The notes below the pieces were generated by a model. The model ran no database searches, had not been told where the DNA came from, and saw only the letters and a list, made by a program, of their open reading frames with translations. The position numbers were made by a program, and so were the translations under genes. DNA of 64,000 bases, taken from contig CACHGK010000004.1 in assembly GCA_902579395.1 (NCBI GenBank), positions 30,001 through 94,000 on the forward strand, written 5' to 3'. Each line of letters starts with the position of its first letter. Positions within the stretch are counted from its first letter, which is position 1. The DNA is from an uncultured Alphaproteobacteria bacterium. Its GTDB lineage: Bacteria; Pseudomonadota; Alphaproteobacteria; Methylaequorales; Methylaequoraceae. Positions 43,418 through 53,055 of this stretch are shown piece by piece.

Positions 43418-45289
43418 ATGTGCGGTATATCAGGTTTTTTAACTCAAAATAAGTCTACCACAAAAAATATATTGAGATTAAGTAGGATGACTTCAAAACT
43501 TAGTCATAGAGGACCAGATTCTATGGGTTCGTGGTCCGATAATAATAATGGAATTTATTTAGGTCATACAAGATTATCGATCATTGATTTAACCAAAAAA
43601 GGCAATCAACCCATGGTTTCAAAGAATGGTAGATATGTAATTGTATTTAATGGTGAAATATATAATTTTAAAAAGTTAAGAAATTTTATTATTAATAAAA
43701 CTAATATTAAGTTTTCTAATAATACAGATACAGTTGTTTTATTAGAATTAATTAATTTGTTAGGTATAAAAGAGGCTTTAAAGCTAGTACAAGGAATGTA
43801 TTCAATTGGAGTTTGGGATAAAGAAACAAAAAACCTTTATCTTGCAAGAGATAAATTTGGAGAAAAACCACTTTTTTATTATATAGATTCAACACAATTT
43901 ATTTTTGCTTCTGAACTTAAATCTATAAAATCTTATTTTGAATCTCAAAAATTAAAAATAGATGAAGAATCTGTTAAGCTTTTTAGTTCGCTAGGTTATA
44001 TTCCCGCACCGAAATCAATTTTTAAAAATACTTTTAAAGTAATGCCTAACCAAATTTTAACTTTTAATTCTGGAAAGATTATAAAAAAAACATTGATTTA
44101 TCAAAAAAATACAAATGCCTATGAACATGATCAACTTGAATCAAAACTAGAGGAATCAGTTACAAAAATGATGGTAGCGGACGTTGAAATTGGATGTTTT
44201 TTGTCTGGGGGAATTGATTCATCTTTAGTTGCTTCAATAATGCAAAAAAATTCTTCAAAAAAAATTAAAACTTACTCAATAGGTTTTCATGAAGATGAAT
44301 ACGATGAGTCTGTATACGCAAAAAACATAGCAAAGTATCTGAATACTGACCACCATGAAATAAAGTTGTCAGTTAATGATTTAATAGAAAATATTTATAA
44401 AATCCCTCAAATTTTCGATGAACCCTTTGGAGATTCGTCATGTTTGCCTACTGAAATAATCTGTAAATATGCAAGTAAAGACCTCAAAGTTGTATTATCG
44501 GGAGATGGTGCAGATGAAATATTTTTAGGATATAATAGATACTTATTTGGACACAAAATAAAAAAATTAAATCAATATATGCCTTTGATAATTAGAAAGT
44601 TTTTATCTTTAATATTAAAAATCGTTCCAAATAGAGTTTATGATTATATAAGTGGTCCCGTAAAAAAAAGTTTTGGTCTACAAGGTTTTTCTCACAAAAT
44701 AGAAAAGATTAGAAAAATTTTAGAGTTTGACAGTAATGCCGACTTTTATAAGAAATTAAATATAATTGATAACGAAATGTCAGAATTCCTAAATACTGAA
44801 AGTAATATTTTCAAAGAATCCAATGAATTAGACTTTATTGAATCCATTCAATACAATGATATAAATTATTATTTATCTAATGATATTCTAGTGAAAGTTG
44901 ACAGATGTAGTATGTTTCATTCACTCGAAGTAAGAGCTCCATTTCTTGACATAAATTTAACAGAGATTGCTTCCAATATTTCAGTCAAAGATAAACTTAA
45001 AAATAAAAAATTAAAATATATAACAAGAAATATATTGAAGAATTATTTACCTGAAAAATTATTTGAAAGACCAAAAATGGGTTTTGGAATTCCAATTGAC
45101 AAATGGTTGGATCAAAAAGAAACTTCTAAAATATTTGATGAAATATTTTATGAAACAGACTGGAGTAAAGTTTACATGGAGAAACCTGATGTAATAAGAA
45201 AATGGCAGTCTTATAAAAAATTTAAAAATTTCATACCTGCATTGATCTGGAATTATGCTATTATTGGGTTGTGGGTGAGAAATAATTGA
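43418..45289 (+). CDS. asnB: asparagine synthase (glutamine-hydrolysing)
   Basis: 623 aa. Glutaminase domain begins MCGISGF with nucleophile C2, and has SHRGPDSMGSW and VFNGEIYNFKKLR. The synthetase domain has the pyrophosphate loop SGGIDSSL (263-270) and LSGDGADEIFLGYNRY, then VDRCSMFHSLEVRAPFLD. It is full length. In glycan clusters such AsnB homologs often amidate sugar acids (uronamide formation) rather than make asparagine; either is possible. It overlaps the AcpS start by one base. Confidence 0.9.
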   Translation: MCGISGFLTQNKSTTKNILRLSRMTSKLSHRGPDSMGSWSDNNNGIYLGHTRLSIIDLTKKGNQPMVSKNGRYVIVFNGEIYNFKKLRNFIINKTNIKFSNNTDTVVLLELINLLGIKEALKLVQGMYSIGVWDKETKNLYLARDKFGEKPLFYYIDSTQFIFASELKSIKSYFESQKLKIDEESVKLFSSLGYIPAPKSIFKNTFKVMPNQILTFNSGKIIKKTLIYQKNTNAYEHDQLESKLEESVTKMMVADVEIGCFLSGGIDSSLVASIMQKNSSKKIKTYSIGFHEDEYDESVYAKNIAKYLNTDHHEIKLSVNDLIENIYKIPQIFDEPFGDSSCLPTEIICKYASKDLKVVLSGDGADEIFLGYNRYLFGHKIKKLNQYMPLIIRKFLSLILKIVPNRVYDYISGPVKKSFGLQGFSHKIEKIRKILEFDSNADFYKKLNIIDNEMSEFLNTESNIFKESNELDFIESIQYNDINYYLSNDILVKVDRCSMFHSLEVRAPFLDINLTEIASNISVKDKLKNKKLKYITRNILKNYLPEKLFERPKMGFGIPIDKWLDQKETSKIFDEIFYETDWSKVYMEKPDVIRKWQSYKKFKNFIPALIWNYAIIGLWVRNN

Positions 45290-45681
45290 TGTTTGATATA
45301 AAGCAAGGCATTGATATTGTAGATGTTAGAAGAATCAACAAGATTTATAATATTTACGGAAAAAAATTTGAAAAAAGAATATTATCAAATTTTGAATTAG
45401 AGAAACTTGATTTAAATAAAAAAATTAAAAAAAAAAGAATCGAAAAGATATCAGGCAGATTTGCACTTAAAGAAGCATTCAGTAAAGCAGTTGGAACAGG
45501 TATTTCAAAAATATTATCTTATCATGACGTTGAGATAATTGATAACAAGAGCGGTGCTCCTAAAATAATATTAAATAAATATTTTAATGAAATTTTAAAA
45601 ACAAATAATCTTTCAATAACATGTTCCGTTTCTCATGAGACAGATTATGCAGTTGGAATTGTAACGTTATTAATCAGATGA
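45289..45681 (+). CDS. acpS: holo-[acyl-carrier-protein] synthase
   Basis: 130 aa from the ATG at 45289 (TGATG overlap with asnB). QGIDIVDVRRI holds the metal-binding Asp and RFALKEAFSKAVG the second acidic site; SVSHETDYAVGIV ends the domain. It transfers 4'-phosphopantetheine from CoA to acyl carrier protein. A location inside a surface-glycan operon is unusual; it may be the genome's housekeeping copy carried along, or serve a dedicated carrier protein not visible in this window. Confidence 0.88.
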   Translation: MFDIKQGIDIVDVRRINKIYNIYGKKFEKRILSNFELEKLDLNKKIKKKRIEKISGRFALKEAFSKAVGTGISKILSYHDVEIIDNKSGAPKIILNKYFNEILKTNNLSITCSVSHETDYAVGIVTLLIR

Positions 45682-46766
45682 AAAAAATTCTAATTTTTTT
45701 AGGAAGTACAGATATTGGAGGGACGGAAAAACAACTCCTAAATATATTAAATTATTTACAATTAGAATTTAAGATATCTTTAGTAGTTTTTTATAAAAAT
45801 GGATTACTTGAAAAAAAATTTAAAAGTCTAAAAATAAATTTCATCGATATTACAAAATTAGGACAGGGTAAAAATAAAATTCTAAAGATAATTAAAAAAT
45901 TTTTTGGCTTTTACAAAATTGTACAAAACGAAAAACCCGATATTACTCATTTTTTCCTTCCTCATTCTTATTTGATTGGAGGTTGGTTATCCTTTTTCTT
46001 TAGTTGTAAATTTATAATGTCAAGAAGATCATTAAATTTATATCAAAAAAAATATTTTCTTCTGAGACAAATTGAAATTTTACTTCACAAAAAAATGGAT
46101 TTGATAATTGGAAATTCAAAGAAAGTTCTTGAAAACTTATCGAAGGAAGAATTTGTTCCTAAAGAAAAATTAAAATTAATTTATAATGGAGTTAATAAAA
46201 ATCATAACAGGAAAAAAACCCGGAAAAATTTAAACTTAATCTGTACTGCAAATTTTTTACCCTATAAAAACCATGAAATGCTTGTTAAAGCATGTCATTT
46301 AATAAAATCAAAAAAAAAATGGAGTCTTAAATTAATAGGTACTGGAGAAAAACAATATGTTTTAAAAATAAAAAATCTTATTAAAGAACTTGGACTTCAT
46401 AATAATATAGAAATTATTGAAAATCAGAGTTTAGTCGATAAATATTTAGTAATTTCTGATATAGGCGTTCTCACGTCTAATGAAGAGGGTTTTTCAAATA
46501 GTATTCTTGAATATATGAGTTATGGACTTTGTGTAATAGCAACAAAAGTTGGGGGGAACGATGAGGCTATAGTAGATAAAAAATCAGGATTTTTGGTTCA
46601 GAAAGGCGATTATGTATCTTTTGCAGAAAAGCTTAATCTTGTCATAAATAACCATAAGATAAGGAATAAGACCTCAAAATCTGCATTAGAAAGATCAATT
46701 CAAGAGTTTGATATGAAGAAAAGCGCATCTGAGCTTTCATCTATTTACAATAAGGTTTTGAAGTAA
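45678..46766 (+). CDS. family 4 glycosyltransferase
   Basis: 362 aa. The opening FLGSTDIGGTEKQLLNILN is the donor/acceptor glycine loop of GT4 enzymes. KLIYNGVNK, LICTANFLPYKNHEMLV and VLTSNEEGFSNSILEYMSYGLCVIAT (here split) give the EX7E motif and the nucleotide-sugar site. It overlaps acpS by 4 bp and is the last gene of the surface-glycan island before the ergothioneine genes. Confidence 0.88.
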   Translation: MKKILIFLGSTDIGGTEKQLLNILNYLQLEFKISLVVFYKNGLLEKKFKSLKINFIDITKLGQGKNKILKIIKKFFGFYKIVQNEKPDITHFFLPHSYLIGGWLSFFFSCKFIMSRRSLNLYQKKYFLLRQIEILLHKKMDLIIGNSKKVLENLSKEEFVPKEKLKLIYNGVNKNHNRKKTRKNLNLICTANFLPYKNHEMLVKACHLIKSKKKWSLKLIGTGEKQYVLKIKNLIKELGLHNNIEIIENQSLVDKYLVISDIGVLTSNEEGFSNSILEYMSYGLCVIATKVGGNDEAIVDKKSGFLVQKGDYVSFAEKLNLVINNHKIRNKTSKSALERSIQEFDMKKSASELSSIYNKVLK

Positions 46767-46823
46767 TTTTGAAGCCTGTTTATAATAACTTTAATTTATT
46801 TAGAAATATTAGATATTTACAAT

Positions 46824-48068
46824 ATGGACGATTTAAAACTTATACCAATTATTAATAAATTCTCAGCTTGCAGATCTAAAACCTTAGAACTTATTAAATC
46901 ACTTCATGAAGAGGATACAGTTGTTCAAAGTGTAAATTTTGTAAGCCCGTTGAAGTGGCATCTGGGTCATACGACCTGGTTTTTTGAGAATTTTATTTTA
47001 CTTCAGTATGACAAAAATTTCCAAGTTTACAATGAAGGTTTTTCTTATATATTTAACTCTTATTATAATGTTTTTGGAGATTTTAATAAACAAGAAAATA
47101 GAGGTTTATTAAATAGACCACTCTTATCTGAAATACTAGAATACAGAAAATTTATTGATCTTAAAATGATGGAACTTCTTGAGAAAAAGTCATTTGAAAA
47201 AGATATAAATTTCTTGATAAACCTTGGTATTAATCACGAACAACAACATCAAGAGCTGATTTTAATGGATATAAAACACATTTTTTTTTCAAATCCTTTA
47301 AAACCAGCATATTTAAAAAAAATCGAAGATAATTTTATAATTGATTCAAAATCTAAGAATGAATGGACTCTTAAAACAAAAAAAAATGTAGTAATTGGAG
47401 CTGATTCAGATGACTTCTGTTTTGATAATGAACTTCCTAGTTTTGAAATTATCATTCATCCCTTTATACTTTCTGAGTATATAACTAATGGTGACTGGAT
47501 GAATTTTATGGAGGAGGGCGGTTACACAAATTATGAATATTGGTTATCTGATGGATGGGATTTTATTAATAAAAATAAAATTCAAAGACCCATGTACTGG
47601 ATTGATAACAACTATTGTTTTGACTTAAGTGGAATTAATAAGATTGATAAAAACCTTCCCGTATCTCATATAACCTATTACGAGGCAAACGCTTTTGCAA
47701 ATTATGCTAAAAAAAGGATTCCATCAGAGTATGAAATTGAAATTGTTTTAAAAAAGAACAGAAAAGATGGAAACTTTCTTGAGAATCAAATCTTTAGAGA
47801 AGTATCTTATAAAAACGAGTGTTTTTCATCTTCTTTCTCTGGTAACCTTTGGATTTGGTCATCAAGTAACTATAATCCATACAAAGGTTATAAGCCTATT
47901 AAAATGAAAGCCAATGAATATAATTCAAAATTTATGTGCAACCAATTTGTTCTTAAAGGTGGCTCTTTTGCTACTCCAAAAGATCATATAAGACCCTCTT
48001 ACAGAAATTTTTATTATCCCTCAGATAGATGGCAATTTTCTGGAATCAGACTAGTTGAAGATTTGTAA
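46824..48068 (+). CDS. egtB: ergothioneine biosynthesis sulfoxide synthase EgtB
   Basis: 414 aa. The N-terminal DinB-like domain supplies HLGH (46-49) and HEQQH (138-142), the three-His iron site. The C-terminal formylglycine-generating-enzyme-like domain ends in SYRNFYYPSDRWQFSGIRLV, with LPVSHITYYEANAFANYA before it. EgtB joins the sulfur of gamma-glutamylcysteine or cysteine to trimethyl-histidine with O2. The next gene encodes EgtD, which confirms the pathway. No EgtA or EgtC is nearby, so a cysteine-using form is possible. Confidence 0.92.
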   Translation: MDDLKLIPIINKFSACRSKTLELIKSLHEEDTVVQSVNFVSPLKWHLGHTTWFFENFILLQYDKNFQVYNEGFSYIFNSYYNVFGDFNKQENRGLLNRPLLSEILEYRKFIDLKMMELLEKKSFEKDINFLINLGINHEQQHQELILMDIKHIFFSNPLKPAYLKKIEDNFIIDSKSKNEWTLKTKKNVVIGADSDDFCFDNELPSFEIIIHPFILSEYITNGDWMNFMEEGGYTNYEYWLSDGWDFINKNKIQRPMYWIDNNYCFDLSGINKIDKNLPVSHITYYEANAFANYAKKRIPSEYEIEIVLKKNRKDGNFLENQIFREVSYKNECFSSSFSGNLWIWSSSNYNPYKGYKPIKMKANEYNSKFMCNQFVLKGGSFATPKDHIRPSYRNFYYPSDRWQFSGIRLVEDL

Positions 48069-48070
48069 CA

Positions 48071-49039
48071 ATGAGAAATTTAAGTTTTTTTAACTATATA
48101 AATGGAGAAGAAGATGATTTCTCGGAAATTCTAAGTGGTCTAGAAAATCAAGAACAAAAAAAAATCAATTCAAAATTTTTTTATGATGAAAAAGGTTCAC
48201 GATTATTTGATCAGATTACAAAATTATCTGATTATTACCCAACAAAGAAAGAATTGGAAATTCTGGACAGAGAGTATGAACAAATAAATAACTATTTACC
48301 TGCAAATGCAATGGTAATAGAGTTCGGGAGCGGTTCTAATCAAAAAATTTCCAAATTGCTTAAAATTATAGAGAAACCTGAGGAATATATTTCAATTGAT
48401 ATAAGTAGAAACTTTCTCTTAAAGAATGCAAGGGAGTTGGCAATAAATTTTCCAGACATTAAGATAACTGCAGTATGTGCTGATTTTTCCGATACAAATA
48501 ACTTATCAAAGGTAATTAAAAATAAGAAATCAAAGGTTGGTTTCTTTCCAGGTTCAACAATTGGAAACTTTTGTCCAGAAGAGGCAAGAGAACTACTTAA
48601 AAAGTTTTCCAAAATTCTTGGATTAAATAATTATCTAGTTATCGGAGTGGATCTTAGAAAAGATGAAAAAATACTTGAGAAAGCTTATAATGACTCAGAG
48701 GGCTTAACTGCTAAGTTTAATAAAAATATTCTCTCAGGAATAAATAAAATATGTGGGACAATATTTGATGTTAATAATTTTGATCACAAGGCATTTTTTA
48801 ATAAGAATGAAAGTAGAATAGAGATGCATTTAGTTAGTAAAAAAGAACAAACAGTTGAAATTTTAAATAAGAAAATAAAATTAAAGCAGGGAGAATCTAT
48901 TCATACAGAAAATTCCTATAAATATTCTGTAGACAGTTTTAAGAATCTTGCTGAATCAGCCTGTTTTGAAATAAAGAAAGTCATGACAGATCAGAAAGCG
49001 TTTTTTGGTATTTTTTTTCTGAAAGTAAAAAGTCCTTGA
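48071..49039 (+). CDS. egtD: L-histidine N-alpha-methyltransferase EgtD
   Basis: 322 aa. KFFYDEKGSRLFDQITKL is the family opening, and VIEFGSGSNQKI (82-93) the SAM motif; FFPGSTIGNF follows the conserved pattern. EgtD makes hercynine from histidine with three SAM. It begins 2 bp after egtB and overlaps the next gene in a TTGA junction. Family proteins are easily recognised, so the assignment is firm. Confidence 0.93.
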   Translation: MRNLSFFNYINGEEDDFSEILSGLENQEQKKINSKFFYDEKGSRLFDQITKLSDYYPTKKELEILDREYEQINNYLPANAMVIEFGSGSNQKISKLLKIIEKPEEYISIDISRNFLLKNARELAINFPDIKITAVCADFSDTNNLSKVIKNKKSKVGFFPGSTIGNFCPEEARELLKKFSKILGLNNYLVIGVDLRKDEKILEKAYNDSEGLTAKFNKNILSGINKICGTIFDVNNFDHKAFFNKNESRIEMHLVSKKEQTVEILNKKIKLKQGESIHTENSYKYSVDSFKNLAESACFEIKKVMTDQKAFFGIFFLKVKSP

Positions 49040-50157
49040 AATTTATAAACTTTAATAACGCTGGATCAAGTTTTGTAAGTAAAAATGTTAATAACTCAAT
49101 ATATAAATATTTAAGATATGAAGAAAAGTATGGTGGGTACTATGCAGCTGATAAATTTAATTGTAAGTTAGACGCATTTTATAAAAATCTTTCTATTTTA
49201 ATCAACTGCAAGAAAGATCAAATTTCATTTCTTCCAAGTACAACGTATGCCTGGAATATTTTTCTAAATTCTCTAAATTTTCCGAATAAAAAAAATATAG
49301 TCATCTTAGACAATGAATATGGAAGTAATCTTATTTATTATAAAAAAAGAAATTTAAATTATCGAGTTGTTAAGATTAATAATGGAAAAGTTTGTTTTAA
49401 GGACTTAGAAACGAAAATTGACTCAAAAACTTTTCTTGTTTCCGTTTGTCATATTGCTTCACAGTGTGGTGATGTAATTGATATTCAGAAAATAGGTAAA
49501 TTAGTAAAAACAATAAACCCTAAAATAATATACGTAGTTGATGCATGCCAATCAGTTGGACATGTAAAAATAGATGTTAACAAAATAAGATGTGATGTTT
49601 TAGTGGGTTCTGGAAGAAAATACTTGAGAGGTCCAAGAGGGACTGGTTTTATTTTTTTTAAAGATACTTTGAAAAATAATTTTAAACCGTCCATCCTAGA
49701 TATGAAAAATGCTAAAATAAAAAATAAAAAAATAGAGGTTGAGAAAAAAAGAATGTTTGAAAATTTTGAGTATTCTCCTGCACTAAAATTTGGTTTAAAC
49801 GCAGCCATAGAGGAAATAAATAATAAAGGTTTAGGAATAATTGAGAAGGATATTAAAAAAAAAAGTATATTTTTGAGAGAAAAGCTAGATAGTTTTAGTC
49901 AGATAATATTTTATGAAAATAAGAAAATCCTTTCTGGAATTAATACTTTTAATATTGAGGGGTTTCGTGCAAAAGAAATATACAATTATTTGCTTTCAAA
50001 AAATATTTTAAGTTCTATATCAACACCTCAGTCAAGTATGATATATTTTAAAAAAAAAAATCTTGTAGAGTTGGTAAGAATTTCAATTCATAGTTACAAT
50101 ACTATAAATGAGATAAATTATTTGATAAAATGTTTGATTGACTTAATTAAAAAATAA
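49036..50157 (+). CDS. class V aminotransferase-fold protein, probable EgtE-like C-S lyase
   Basis: 373 aa, TTG start overlapping the egtD stop. INFNNAGSSFVS-type start (FINFNNAGSSFVS), VVDACQSVGHV with the PLP-contacting Asp, and GSGRKYLRGPRGTGF with the Schiff-base Lys near residue 195. The fold is that of isopenicillin-N epimerase-like and cysteine desulfurase-like proteins. Position after egtB and egtD points to EgtE, which cleaves hercynylcysteine sulfoxide to ergothioneine. The exact reaction is inferred from context. Confidence 0.82.
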   Translation: MKFINFNNAGSSFVSKNVNNSIYKYLRYEEKYGGYYAADKFNCKLDAFYKNLSILINCKKDQISFLPSTTYAWNIFLNSLNFPNKKNIVILDNEYGSNLIYYKKRNLNYRVVKINNGKVCFKDLETKIDSKTFLVSVCHIASQCGDVIDIQKIGKLVKTINPKIIYVVDACQSVGHVKIDVNKIRCDVLVGSGRKYLRGPRGTGFIFFKDTLKNNFKPSILDMKNAKIKNKKIEVEKKRMFENFEYSPALKFGLNAAIEEINNKGLGIIEKDIKKKSIFLREKLDSFSQIIFYENKKILSGINTFNIEGFRAKEIYNYLLSKNILSSISTPQSSMIYFKKKNLVELVRISIHSYNTINEINYLIKCLIDLIKK

Positions 50158-50171
50158 GCAATTATAGAGTA

Positions 50172-50555
50172 ATGAAGATTGAAAAGTTTATAAGATTAAT
50201 TCAGATCTTCGCAGTTTTATTGATTCTTACTGGTGCAGTTATTGGCTTTCTGAGTGAAGTTTATTTTATGTTTAATAAAATGAAGGTCGAGCTAGCGGAT
50301 CTCTTGCTTCTTTTTATTTATGTTGAAGTTATGGGTATGATAAGAGTATATCTGGCTAATGCTGAGATAAGGATAACATATCCATTAATCATTGCTATAA
50401 CAGCTATTTCAAGGCTAATAATTCTTCAAAAAAAGGATTTAGATCCAGCAATCCTAATTTATGAATCTTTGGCAATATTGATAATTGCCCTAGCCATAAT
50501 AGTTTTAAGGCTAAGATATTTAAATTCATTAAAACCCAAAAGGAATTTTAAATAA
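50172..50555 (+). CDS. PsiE-family membrane protein
   Basis: 127 aa with four hydrophobic segments (about 10-30, 45-62, 72-88, 98-118). LLLLFIYVEVMGMIRVYLA and ILQKKDLDPAILIYES follow the phosphate-starvation-inducible PsiE pattern. Function in the family is unknown. It lies 14 bp after the EgtE-like gene, so the transcript may continue, although no functional link to ergothioneine is evident. Confidence 0.82.
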   Translation: MKIEKFIRLIQIFAVLLILTGAVIGFLSEVYFMFNKMKVELADLLLLFIYVEVMGMIRVYLANAEIRITYPLIIAITAISRLIILQKKDLDPAILIYESLAILIIALAIIVLRLRYLNSLKPKRNFK

Positions 50556-50564
50556 ATATTGTAA

Positions 50565-51278
50565 ATGCATTTTAGATCCTTGAAAAAAGTATTTGAATGG
50601 AACAGTGTATTATTAGTTTTATTTTCTGTAATTTTTATTCTTTTCCCAAAATTTGATATTTTTCTATCAAATCTTTTTTTTTACAATGGAAGTTTTATTT
50701 CAGAAAATTTTGTTTTCATCAAAGAATTACGAGTATTTTTAAAAAATTTGATGATAATTATTCCAATAGTTGCATTGTTTTGTTTAATTATTGATTTTAT
50801 AAGAAAGAAAAATAGAAAAAAAGTTTTTTTTTCTTTGCGATCAAGGATTGCAATGGTTGGTTTTTTAGTAGGCCCAATCATTGGGTGTGGTTTGATAGCA
50901 AATCTTTATTTTAAAGATACATGGGGCAGAGCCAGACCAGTCCATATAGAAGAATTCGGTGGAAATAAAATTTTTACAGGAGCATTTAAAAAATCGTCAG
51001 AATGTCAAAGGAATTGCTCATGGATAAGTGGTGAAACATCTGCAGCATTTTCATTTATGGTGGGTAGTCTGTTGTTAAAAAATCAGATTTTTGTTCGTTT
51101 AAATATAATTCTTGGGTTTATGGTTTTTTTCTGTAGACAATCTATGGGTGGACATTTTTTTAGTGACAATATATTTGCTATGATATTCATGATTTATTTA
51201 GCAATTTTATATAAAACATTAATATATTTATGTTTCAAGAAAAGGTTATTCAGTGAAAAGAATATTAGTAATTATTGA
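50565..51278 (+). CDS. PAP2-family phosphatase
   Basis: 237 aa, about six membrane helices. The three phosphatase motifs are KDTWGRARP, SGETSAAF and RQSMGGHFFSDN, the last with the catalytic His. Such enzymes remove phosphate from undecaprenyl diphosphate or lipid A 1-phosphate, so a role in recycling the lipid carrier for the surface glycans is likely. It overlaps the next gene by 26 bp. Confidence 0.86.
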   Translation: MHFRSLKKVFEWNSVLLVLFSVIFILFPKFDIFLSNLFFYNGSFISENFVFIKELRVFLKNLMIIIPIVALFCLIIDFIRKKNRKKVFFSLRSRIAMVGFLVGPIIGCGLIANLYFKDTWGRARPVHIEEFGGNKIFTGAFKKSSECQRNCSWISGETSAAFSFMVGSLLLKNQIFVRLNIILGFMVFFCRQSMGGHFFSDNIFAMIFMIYLAILYKTLIYLCFKKRLFSEKNISNY

Positions 51279-52185
51279 TGAGAAAAAAAGTAGTTTAAAT
51301 CAATGTAATGCTCTTTTAAGTGAATACAAAAAAGGAAGAAAGATAAAAGTTAAATATAAAGTTATTTCTAAAAGGTTAATTCACTATTTACCCAATTTAT
51401 TAATTTATTATCTTTTATTTTTTAGATCTTTATTTGAGAAATTTTTCGAAAATAATTATGATTTTATTATTTCCTGTGGAAGAATAAGTGCACCTTATAG
51501 TTTATTATTTAAAAAAAAAAATAAATGTCAAAATCTTCACATTTTAGATCCGTATTTTTTAAGAAAGAAATTTGATCTTATTATTTTACCTTCTCATGAT
51601 ACTTTAAGTATTTCAAATTCTAATAATATAATAAGAATAACTGGAACATTTGTTAATAAAAGGAATCCATCCAAAGAAGAAATTTTAAGATTTAGGAATC
51701 TATCAAATAAGAAAATTGTAACTTGTTTTATTGGTGGAGACGGAAAAAGTTCAAAATTTTCAGAAACCAATGCGATCGACTGTGTTAGAAAAATAAATAG
51801 AATAAGTAACGAATATTGCATTGTCTATTGCTTTTCTAGAAGAACAAGTAAAACAGTTAAGAATATTATAGAATCAAACAAAAAAAAAGAGCATCTTTTC
51901 TTTGAGTATGATTCTGTAAATCCATATTGGTATTTAATAAAAAAATCAGAATTTTTTATTGTCACCGAAGACTCTGTAAGCATGATTTCAGATGCGACTT
52001 CTACTGGCAAACCAGTTTATATACAAGAAATAGATTATGTAAAAGCAAAAATTAGAAATTTTGTTTCTATTCTTGAAGACAAAGGCTTCGTGAGGTCTTT
52101 TAAAAACGGTGAATTAAAAAGTTGGGTTTATAAACCACTTGATGAATCTATGAGAGTATCAAAAATTATTAAAAGTACAATTTAA
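51253..52185 (+). CDS. ELM1/GtrOC1-like putative nucleoside-diphosphate-sugar epimerase or glycosyltransferase
   Basis: 310 aa, GTG start at 51253. The pattern fits the mitochondrial-fission ELM1 family (DUF1022): LLIYYLLFFRSLFEKF, IISCGRISAPYSLLF, LHILDP, IILPSHD, CFIGGDGKSSKFSE and FIVTEDSVSMISDATSTGKPVY. Bacterial members usually lie with lipid A or LPS genes, as here. Biochemical function is not settled. Its end overlaps the convergent acyltransferase by 4 bp. Confidence 0.78.
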   Translation: MKRILVIIDEKKSSLNQCNALLSEYKKGRKIKVKYKVISKRLIHYLPNLLIYYLLFFRSLFEKFFENNYDFIISCGRISAPYSLLFKKKNKCQNLHILDPYFLRKKFDLIILPSHDTLSISNSNNIIRITGTFVNKRNPSKEEILRFRNLSNKKIVTCFIGGDGKSSKFSETNAIDCVRKINRISNEYCIVYCFSRRTSKTVKNIIESNKKKEHLFFEYDSVNPYWYLIKKSEFFIVTEDSVSMISDATSTGKPVYIQEIDYVKAKIRNFVSILEDKGFVRSFKNGELKSWVYKPLDESMRVSKIIKSTI

Positions 52186-53036
52186 TCATTCCATCTGTTA
52201 TGAAACCAAATCCATTGTTCAGGATTATTTTTTATCCACTTCTCAATAATTTTATTAAAATAATTCATTATCTCTTTTTCGTTCCCAATTTTTTTTAATT
52301 TGAAAGGAGTCAGTGGTTTCAAATAAGATATTTTAAATCTTGTTGATTTTAATCTTGTACACACAGCTGGAATTATTGGGCAGTCATATTTAATTGCAAA
52401 CTTCACTATCGCAGATGGAGACATAACATTTCTCCCAAAAAAAACTGTTTTGATTCCATCATTCATTTTTTGATCAATGAGCATTCCGATATGCCCCCCT
52501 TTCTTATTTAGAATTTTCAAACATTGCCTAGCACCTTCATTTCCTTTTTTAATCAGGCCAACTCCATAACCAGTTCTTATTTTTTTAAGAAGACTATCAA
52601 CCAATTTATTATTTGGTGCTCTATAAATAAAATTAATTTTATATCCACTTTTTGTAAGAAGGTGAGATGTTAGTTCCCAATTTCCAATATGCGCTGAAAA
52701 AAATATACAATTACGATTTCTTCTAAGAGGTTGAATTAGATTTTCTTCATTTTGGATTAAAATATTTTCTCCAACATTAAGTTTATTTAAATTTGGGTAT
52801 TCACCAACAACTCTTCCAAAATGAAACCACATTTTTTTAATAATAATTTTTTTTTTTCTTTTTTTAAGATTAGGGAAGGCAATATTTAAATTTTTTTCAA
52901 TTATTTTATTTCTTTTTGAAAATATCCCATATAGCGATAAAGTCATTCCTCCCAAAAAAGATGAAGCTCTTAATCCAATTATTTTAAAAAAATAGTAAAA
53001 AAATAATAATGTCCAGTATTCGATATATTTTTTCAA
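52182..53036 (-). CDS. lipid A biosynthesis acyltransferase (LpxL/LpxM family)
   Basis: 284 aa. One N-terminal hydrophobic anchor (about 8-34) precedes the acyltransferase domain; the HX4E motif is SAHIGNWEL with H116 and E121, and LIDQKMNDGI and a later IIPAVCTRL strand follow. It adds secondary acyl chains to Kdo-lipid A. This supports a gram-negative with LPS. Convergent with the ELM1-like gene, which has the same LPS context. Confidence 0.88.
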   Translation of the reverse strand: MKKYIEYWTLLFFYYFFKIIGLRASSFLGGMTLSLYGIFSKRNKIIEKNLNIAFPNLKKRKKKIIIKKMWFHFGRVVGEYPNLNKLNVGENILIQNEENLIQPLRRNRNCIFFSAHIGNWELTSHLLTKSGYKINFIYRAPNNKLVDSLLKKIRTGYGVGLIKKGNEGARQCLKILNKKGGHIGMLIDQKMNDGIKTVFFGRNVMSPSAIVKFAIKYDCPIIPAVCTRLKSTRFKISYLKPLTPFKLKKIGNEKEIMNYFNKIIEKWIKNNPEQWIWFHNRWND

Positions 53037-53055
53037 TTCATTACCTATATAATAC

